A program made the position numbers and the translations under genes. This document shows positions 59,102 to 64,000 of a DNA stretch of 64,000 nt, one piece after another. The stretch spans positions 310,001 through 374,000 of the forward strand of contig NZ_CP060632.1 in NCBI RefSeq assembly GCF_014337155.1. The letters are read 5' to 3'. A model generated the notes under the pieces. It was not told the DNA's origin. It did no database searches and saw only the letters and a program-made list of their open reading frames with translations. The stretch's first letter is position 1. Every line of letters begins with the position of its first letter. Source of the stretch: Wujia chipingensis (GTDB lineage Bacteria; Bacillota; Clostridia; Lachnospirales; Lachnospiraceae).

Positions 59102-59587
59102 ATGGCAGTGACGAAGTACATTGTGTTTCGCTTAAATGATCAGAAATACAGCATGAAGCTGACGAAGATCAATGGCATAGAGTATGTGTATCATGTGGTA
59201 CCCGTGCCGATGGGACCTGCATGCATCAAGGGAATTATTCATCTGAGGAATGAAGTGATTCCGGTGTTCAGTCTGAAACGACTGTTTGGAATGCCGGAGG
59301 AGGCAGCAGACACGCAGCTTTTGATCACAGAGACACACGGTATGAAGCTTGCGATTGAGGTGGACACCGTGCTCGGAATTGTAAATGTAGAGGAAGAGGA
59401 CATTAAACAGATTCCGATGGTTGTACATACAGAGGAGACCGGATATTTAGAGGATGTTGTAAAACTGACGCTGCCGGAATCCAATCAGGAGGAAATCGTG
59501 ATCAGTATCGCGGTTGACACATTGATGTCCGATCACGAATTCGGACAGATTGAAGACGCATTAGAAAAGGAGATGAGCGGAAAATGA
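59102..59587 (+). CDS. Stand-alone CheW-domain protein
   Basis: 161-aa protein consisting of one CheW-like SH3-type domain: TKYIVFRLNDQKYSMKLTKINGIEYV, VPMGPACIKGIIHLRNEVIPVFSLKRLFG and LLITETHGMKLAIEVDTVLGIVNV. CheW links chemoreceptors to the kinase CheA, but no other chemotaxis gene is nearby. The ATG at 59102 has AGGAGG; an upstream ATG at 59096 is too close. Its last bases overlap hom by 4 nt (ATGA). Confidence 0.85.
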   Translation: MAVTKYIVFRLNDQKYSMKLTKINGIEYVYHVVPVPMGPACIKGIIHLRNEVIPVFSLKRLFGMPEEAADTQLLITETHGMKLAIEVDTVLGIVNVEEEDIKQIPMVVHTEETGYLEDVVKLTLPESNQEEIVISIAVDTLMSDHEFGQIEDALEKEMSGK

Positions 59588-60795
59588 TTAACATTGCAGT
59601 GCTTGGCTACGGTACGGTAGGTTCCGGAGTCGTGGAGGTAATCAACAAGAATCACGCAAGTATTAATAAGCGTGCCGGACAGGAGGTAAATATCAAGTAC
59701 GTTCTTGACTTGAGAGATTTCCCCGGAGATCCGGTCGAGAAGGTGCTTGTACATGATTACAGCGTGATTGTAAACGATCCGGAAGTGAAGATTATCGTAG
59801 AAGTAATGGGAGGCATTAAGCCGGCGTATGATTTCACGAAGCAGGCATTAGAGGCAGGTAAGAGTGTTTGTACCTCCAACAAAGAGTTGGTTGCAGCACA
59901 CGGTGCAGAGCTTCTGGCAATCGCAAAGGCAAACAATGTAAACTTCCTGTTTGAGGCAAGCGTTGGCGGTGGTATTCCAATCATTCGTCCGTTGAACCAG
60001 TCTCTGACTGCAGATGAGATCACAGAGATTACTGGTATTTTAAATGGTACAACAAACTATATTCTGTCGAAGATGACAGACGAGGGCAAGTCTTTCGAGG
60101 AAGTGCTGAAGCGTGCACAGGAGAAGGGCTATGCAGAGCGTAATCCGGAAGCCGACGTGGAAGGCTATGACGCCTGCCGTAAGATTGCAATTCTGACATC
60201 CCTTGCATTAGGCAAGCAGGTGGATTATCGGGATATCTATACAGAGGGTATTACGAAGATTACAAAGACAGACATCGAGTATGCAAAGGCGCTGCATGCA
60301 AGCATCAAGCTGCTTGGTACAAGCAAATGGGAAGATGACGGCAAGATTTATTCGATGGTTGCACCGTTTATGATCGACAGCGATCATCCGCTCGGACATG
60401 TCAATGGCGTATTCAACGGTATTTTCGTGAACGGAAATATGCTTGGCGATACAATGTTCTATGGCAAGGGCGCCGGTAAGCTTCCAACTGCAAGTGCAGT
60501 TGTAGCCGATGTCGTTGATGCCGTGAAGCATCAGGGTACAAATATCATGACAATCTGGGAGCAGGATAAGGTGGAACTTGGCGACAGAGCAAACTTCGCA
60601 TGCCGGTTCTTCGTCCGCGTGGCAGACACAACATCCAAGGAGACAATCGAGAAGGTTTTCGGTGAGGTTGAGTATGTGACACTTGCAGATGTAAGCGGCG
60701 AATATGCATTCCTGACAGAAAAACTGACCGAGGGTGCATTTGAGGAGAAGAGCAAGCAGGTTGATATGATTATGCGCATCCGCACTGCATTATAA
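59584..60795 (+). CDS. hom: Homoserine dehydrogenase
   Basis: 403-aa NAD(P)-dependent enzyme reducing aspartate semialdehyde to homoserine, the branch to Thr and Met. Rossmann motif NIAVLGYGTVGSGVVEV, substrate site FEASVGGGIPIIRPL and GTTNYILSKM, catalytic region GYAERNPEADVEGYDACRKI, and a C-terminal ACT-like regulatory tail (ACRFFVRVADTTSKETIEKVF). Overlaps the CheW gene by 4 nt, implying coupled translation. Confidence 0.95.
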   Translation: MINIAVLGYGTVGSGVVEVINKNHASINKRAGQEVNIKYVLDLRDFPGDPVEKVLVHDYSVIVNDPEVKIIVEVMGGIKPAYDFTKQALEAGKSVCTSNKELVAAHGAELLAIAKANNVNFLFEASVGGGIPIIRPLNQSLTADEITEITGILNGTTNYILSKMTDEGKSFEEVLKRAQEKGYAERNPEADVEGYDACRKIAILTSLALGKQVDYRDIYTEGITKITKTDIEYAKALHASIKLLGTSKWEDDGKIYSMVAPFMIDSDHPLGHVNGVFNGIFVNGNMLGDTMFYGKGAGKLPTASAVVADVVDAVKHQGTNIMTIWEQDKVELGDRANFACRFFVRVADTTSKETIEKVFGEVEYVTLADVSGEYAFLTEKLTEGAFEEKSKQVDMIMRIRTAL

Positions 60796-60799
60796 TGAA

Positions 60800-60828
60800 G
60801 TGACAAACAAAAATAAATGTGTTAGAAT
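60800..60828 (+). promoter_or_regulatory. Sigma-A promoter of the dCMP deaminase operon
   Basis: GTGACA, 17-nt spacer, TAGAAT, just after the hom stop. Confidence 0.6.
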
Positions 60829-60866
60829 ACAGTTGCATTGCCATGCGGTGATGCAGCTGTTTTCTT
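60829..60866 (+). terminator. Terminator hairpin after hom, at the new transcript start
   Basis: 10-bp stem (one G-T) ACAGTTGCAT / ATGCAGCTGT with a 12-nt loop, followed by TTTCTTATG. It can stop read-through from hom. It also sits at the very 5' end of the next transcript, where it could attenuate or stabilise it. Confidence 0.75.
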
Positions 60867-60893
60867 ATGTGCTCGTAAAGTGAGGTGCGGTTT

Positions 60894-61376
60894 ATGAAAC
60901 GTAGTGATTATATTACATGGGATCAGTATTTTATGGGGATTGCGATTATGTCTGCGAACCGCAGCAAAGATCCGAATACACAGGTAGGCGCGTGTATCGT
61001 GGATCAGGATAATCGAATCTTAACCGTAGGCTATAATGGTATGCCGTCCGGTTGCAACGACGATGAGATGCCGTGGGACCGGGAAGGCGAAGGAATGGCG
61101 AGCAAATATTTCTTTGTCTGCCATGCGGAGTTAAATGCGATTTTGAATTACCGTGGTGGCGGTACGTTGCGCGGTTCCCGCTGCTATGTAACCTTGTTCC
61201 CGTGCAATGAATGCGCGAAGGCAATCATCCAGTCGGGAATCAAAGAAGTGATCTATATGTCCGATAAATATGCAGATTCGGACAGCACGATGGCATCGAA
61301 GAAGATGTTTGAGATGGCGGGTGTCAAATACACCGAGTACGAGAATAAGCACAAGAAGATTGAATTTGAATTATAA
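60894..61376 (+). CDS. Deoxycytidylate (dCMP) deaminase
   Basis: 160-aa zinc enzyme deaminating dCMP to dUMP for thymidylate synthesis (ComEB/Dcd-type family). Zinc ligands are the His in CHAELNAI and the two Cys in LFPCNECAK. RSKDPNTQVGACIVD and NGMPSGCND are typical of this group. The ATG at 60894 has GTGAGGTG at 6-7 nt; an in-frame GTG at 60885 lies within that site. Confidence 0.92.
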   Translation: MKRSDYITWDQYFMGIAIMSANRSKDPNTQVGACIVDQDNRILTVGYNGMPSGCNDDEMPWDREGEGMASKYFFVCHAELNAILNYRGGGTLRGSRCYVTLFPCNECAKAIIQSGIKEVIYMSDKYADSDSTMASKKMFEMAGVKYTEYENKHKKIEFEL

Positions 61377-61396
61377 AGATCTGACCGGAGGAAATT

Positions 61397-61936
61397 ATGA
61401 CAGAAGCAAAGACAAAAAGTGTAAATATGACATTTCCGGCATTGTTCAGTTATGTAATGAATACAAACTATCGAAGTATGAGTGGAATTTTAGGATTGGT
61501 GCTGAGCTTTGGCGCGATTGTGATGCTTGTGATCGGCTGGAACACGACATCGGGCAGACAGAAAGCGATTTTCATTATCGTGGCGTTGATGTTTACCGTG
61601 ATCAATCCACTCTCACTTGCATTCAAGACATTTAAGCAGTTGAAGACTAGCCCTTCGTATAAGCAACCGCTCGTCTATACGTTTGGCGATAATGGAATCG
61701 GCGTGTCGCAGGGCGAAGAACATATGGATCTCGAGTGGAAGGGCGTGTACCGCCTGCTCATGACGAAATACATGCTTGCCGTCTACACGAACCGGATGCA
61801 TGCATTTGTAATTCCGCTCGACCAGTTGGGCGATGATAAGGGTAAGATTCTGGCGTCGGTTGTGAATTTTACAGCCGGATACAAGCCGAGAGTCAGCAGA
61901 AGTTTGAAGAGGTATCAAAGTGGAAAAGGTATATAA
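61397..61936 (+). CDS. YcxB-like membrane protein
   Basis: 179-aa protein with two transmembrane helices (ILGLVLSFGAIVMLVIGW and AIFIIVALMFTVINPLSLAF), followed by a small domain with YTFGDNGIGVSQGEEHMDLEWKGVYRL and FVIPLDQL, as in YcxB-like proteins. Function unknown. Its last 17 bases overlap tsaE, so translation is probably coupled. Confidence 0.75.
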   Translation: MTEAKTKSVNMTFPALFSYVMNTNYRSMSGILGLVLSFGAIVMLVIGWNTTSGRQKAIFIIVALMFTVINPLSLAFKTFKQLKTSPSYKQPLVYTFGDNGIGVSQGEEHMDLEWKGVYRLLMTKYMLAVYTNRMHAFVIPLDQLGDDKGKILASVVNFTAGYKPRVSRSLKRYQSGKGI

Positions 61937-62363
61937 AAGAGAAAGTTTCAGCGCAGAAGAAACCTTTGCAATCGGCAAAGAGCTTGCGGCACAGGCAAAG
62001 CCGGGCGAGGTGTATTGTCTGTATGGTGATCTTGGCTGCGGCAAGACGGTGTTCTCGCAGGGTTTTGGTGCAGGACTTGGCGTGAAGGAGCCAATCAGCA
62101 GCCCGACATTTACGATATTAAAGGAATATGACGAAGGGCGTATGCCGTTTTACCATTTCGATGTCTACCGGATTGGCAGTGACGATGAGATGGATGAGAT
62201 CGGCTATTATGAAGCGATTGACGGTGATGGTGTCTGCCTGATCGAGTGGGCGGAACTGATTTACGATATATTGCCGCCGCAATATAAGAAAGTGACGATA
62301 AAAAAAGACGTCGAAAAAGGGTTCGACTATCGAACGATTACAGTTGAGGAGATAACAAGATGA
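61920..62363 (+). CDS. tsaE: tRNA threonylcarbamoyladenosine biosynthesis ATPase TsaE
   Basis: 147-aa P-loop protein needed with TsaB and TsaD to make t6A37 in ANN-decoding tRNAs. Walker A GDLGCGKT, ISSPTFTILKEY, FYHFDVYRI and CLIEWAE are the family blocks. It uses a GTG start inside the previous gene and overlaps tsaB by 4 nt. Confidence 0.94.
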   Translation: MEKVYKRESFSAEETFAIGKELAAQAKPGEVYCLYGDLGCGKTVFSQGFGAGLGVKEPISSPTFTILKEYDEGRMPFYHFDVYRIGSDDEMDEIGYYEAIDGDGVCLIEWAELIYDILPPQYKKVTIKKDVEKGFDYRTITVEEITR

Positions 62364-63076
62364 GAATCTTAGGTGTTGACAGCTCCGGCATGGTGGCAAG
62401 TGTGGCACTTGTCGAGGATGACCTGCTGGTAGCGGAATATTCAGTAAATTATAAGAAGACACATTCGCAGACACTGCTTCCGATGTTGGATGAGATCGTG
62501 AAGATGACAGAGTTAGATTTGAATACGATTGATGCGATTGCAGTTGCAGCGGGACCGGGTTCTTTCACAGGACTCCGGATCGGTGCGGCGACGGTGAAGG
62601 GACTAGGGCTTGCACTTGAGAAGCCGGTTATCTCGGTACCAACCTGTCACGGGCTTGCGTATAATCTGTGGGGCAACGATAAGCTGATCTGCCCGATCAT
62701 GGATGCGAGAAGAAGTCAGGTTTATACAGGCATTTATGAATTTGCGAAGGATGGTATGCAGGTGTTTCTGGATCAGTCGGCAATGGACATTCGGGCGCTC
62801 GCGGAGAAGTTAAATGCGATGGGACGCGAAGTGATCTTCCTTGGAGATGGCTGTCCGGTTTACGCGTCTGTACTTGCAGAATGCATGCAGGTACCATATG
62901 CATTCGCACCGGCACACCTGAACCGTCAGCGTGCGTCAGCGGTTGCAAGTCTTGGCGCAGAGTATTTCAAGCAGGGAAAACAGGAACCTGCAGATGATCT
63001 GATTCCGATTTATCTGCGCAAATCGCAGGCAGAGCGGGAACGCGAGGAAAAGCTTGCGGCAGAAGGACAGGCGTAG
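62360..63076 (+). CDS. tsaB: tRNA threonylcarbamoyladenosine biosynthesis protein TsaB
   Basis: 238-aa ASKHA-fold partner of TsaD in t6A37 synthesis. N-terminal ILGVDSSGMVASVALVEDD, THSQTLLPMLDEI and AAGPGSFTGLRIGAATVKGL are diagnostic. The C-terminal tail is Glu/Arg-rich (KSQAEREREEKLAAE). Part of the tsaE-tsaB-rimI run. Confidence 0.95.
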   Translation: MRILGVDSSGMVASVALVEDDLLVAEYSVNYKKTHSQTLLPMLDEIVKMTELDLNTIDAIAVAAGPGSFTGLRIGAATVKGLGLALEKPVISVPTCHGLAYNLWGNDKLICPIMDARRSQVYTGIYEFAKDGMQVFLDQSAMDIRALAEKLNAMGREVIFLGDGCPVYASVLAECMQVPYAFAPAHLNRQRASAVASLGAEYFKQGKQEPADDLIPIYLRKSQAEREREEKLAAEGQA

Positions 63077-63079
63077 AAG

Positions 63080-63595
63080 TTGAAGATTGTTTATTATAAC
63101 TGTGAAATTGCAGAACAAGCAGTCGATGAGAATCAGAACTCGTGTGTGCTGGCGGCGGGAACGTCGAATGCATATGCACAGCGCGTAGCGCAGATGGAAC
63201 AAGACTCATTTGACGATGCATGGACAGAAGCGATGGTGGCAGATTCCCTTGCGCAAAGCTACAATCATTTATGGCTTGCAGAGGATGACGCAGGTATACC
63301 TTGTGGGTATCTGCTTGCAAATGTACTTGGTGACGAGACGGAATTGCTGCGTATTGCGGTCAACCCGGAATGCCGGAAAGATGGGATTGGACAGCTACTG
63401 ATGGATGCTTATCTTGCATTTGCACGGATAGATGCTGTGCGCGGTTTGCTGGAAGTACGGCATGGAAATGGTGCGGCAAAGCATTTGTATGAGAAAAATG
63501 GATATCATCTGCTTGCCTGCCGGAAGAATTATTATAAGCATCCAGACGAGGATGCAGATATCTATGAGATAGCATTTACAGAAAACGGAGAATAG
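63080..63595 (+). CDS. rimI: Ribosomal-protein-alanine N-acetyltransferase RimI-like
   Basis: 171-aa GNAT acetyltransferase. The acetyl-CoA loop is in NPECRKDGIGQLLMDAYLAFA, and EVRHGNGAAKHLYEKNGYHLLACRKNYY is the C-terminal block shared by RimI (acetylates ribosomal protein S18). The N-terminal 30 residues (KIVYYNCEIAEQAVDENQN) are longer than usual. Start codon is TTG, 3 nt after tsaB; ribosome site not obvious, coupling likely. Confidence 0.88.
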   Translation: MKIVYYNCEIAEQAVDENQNSCVLAAGTSNAYAQRVAQMEQDSFDDAWTEAMVADSLAQSYNHLWLAEDDAGIPCGYLLANVLGDETELLRIAVNPECRKDGIGQLLMDAYLAFARIDAVRGLLEVRHGNGAAKHLYEKNGYHLLACRKNYYKHPDEDADIYEIAFTENGE

Positions 63596-63596
63596 A

Positions 63597-64000
63597 ATGT
63601 TAGAGTTATGTTTGCTTGGAACGGGCGGTATGCTGCCGCTTCCGTACAGAGCGTTGACCTCACTGATGGTGCGGTACAATGGAAGCAGTATCCTGATCGA
63701 TTGCGGCGAGGGTACACAAAATCAAATACGTTTGCAGGGCTGGAGCTTCAAGCCGATCGATGTGATCTGCATCACACATTTCCATGCGGATCATATCAGT
63801 GGACTTCCGGGCATGCTTCTGACGATGGGAAATGCCGAGCGGACAGAGCCCTTGACAATGATCGGACCGAGGGGACTGGAGCACGTGGTCAATTCACTTC
63901 GGATCATTGCACCGGAGCTTCCGTTTGAAATCAAATTCATTGAGCTGGAGCAGCCGGAGGAAGTCATTGAGATCTGCGGTTTGCGGATTCAGGCATTCCG
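63597..64000 (+). CDS. rnz: Ribonuclease Z-type MBL endonuclease (3' truncated)
   Basis: First 134 codons of a tRNA 3'-processing endonuclease. It starts at ATG 63597 right after the rimI stop: LELCLLGTGGMLPLPYRALTS, LIDCGEGTQNQIR, and the metal motif THFHADHISGLPG. The rest lies beyond the window. Other MBL nucleases share the motif, but the start and spacing fit RNase Z. Confidence 0.9.
   Translation, partial: MLELCLLGTGGMLPLPYRALTSLMVRYNGSSILIDCGEGTQNQIRLQGWSFKPIDVICITHFHADHISGLPGMLLTMGNAERTEPLTMIGPRGLEHVVNSLRIIAPELPFEIKFIELEQPEEVIEICGLRIQAF

Overview
The window comes from a low-to-mid GC Gram-positive bacterium, most likely a gut Clostridia of the family Lachnospiraceae (Coprococcus/Roseburia-like). 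This rests on the SCIFF ranthipeptide locus beside a TIGR04086 membrane protein and a fused secDF, an Agr-type peptide quorum-sensing locus, HemZ, a YjfB-type motility peptide, clostridial ChW repeats, strong AGGAGG ribosome sites and sigma-A promoters of TTGACA/TATAAT type. The genus call is inference. No tRNA, rRNA, CRISPR array, prophage or insertion sequence with a transposase was seen.

Layout. 1-3.8 kb: end of a CUT2 sugar ABC importer operon (binding protein, ATPase, permease) followed by a metallo-hydrolase. 3.9-5.2 kb: lysA on the minus strand. 5.5-13 kb: a YesL/DUF624 membrane protein, a secreted M6-type metalloprotease with six ChW repeats, and an amino-acid ABC importer whose two tandem binding domains are fused to the permease. 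13-14.8 kb: cyclophilin (minus) divergent from mltG. 14.9-28 kb: a Ser/Thr phospho-signalling locus with two FHA proteins, a PP2C phosphatase, a membrane Ser/Thr kinase, a membrane-tethered protein carrying twelve T-x-(V/I)-L repeats, a giant Ig-like surface protein and a second PP2C. This is the most unusual system in the window.

28-31 kb: HAD hydrolase, a palindromic repeat element, a PII-like protein paired with a cation/proton antiporter, and a TIGR04086 protein. 31-34.9 kb: SCIFF peptide gene (46 codons), its radical SAM maturase and secDF. 34.9-46 kb: recJ, apt, rel, a second copy of the palindromic element, a glyoxalase-II-like hydrolase, hemZ, hisS, aspS and an N-acetylmuramoyl-alanine amidase. 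46-49.4 kb: Agr-like quorum sensing (kinase on minus, peptide precursor and AgrB on plus, LytTR regulator on minus). 49.6-52.8 kb: a YjfB peptide, a sugar-efflux MFS protein, a decayed stretch and an Rpn-family nuclease. 53-64 kb: NlpC/P60 hydrolase behind a consensus promoter and a WalR-like box, hpf, secA, prfB with its programmed +1 frameshift, a stand-alone CheW, hom, a dCMP deaminase, a YcxB-like protein, tsaE-tsaB-rimI, and the start of an RNase Z-type gene that leaves the window.

Most genes lie in tight plus-strand operons with 4-bp overlaps or gaps under 30 nt. Start codons were chosen by Shine-Dalgarno spacing, and several are downstream of the longest open frame. Promoters, terminators and hairpins were found by eye and are unscored.
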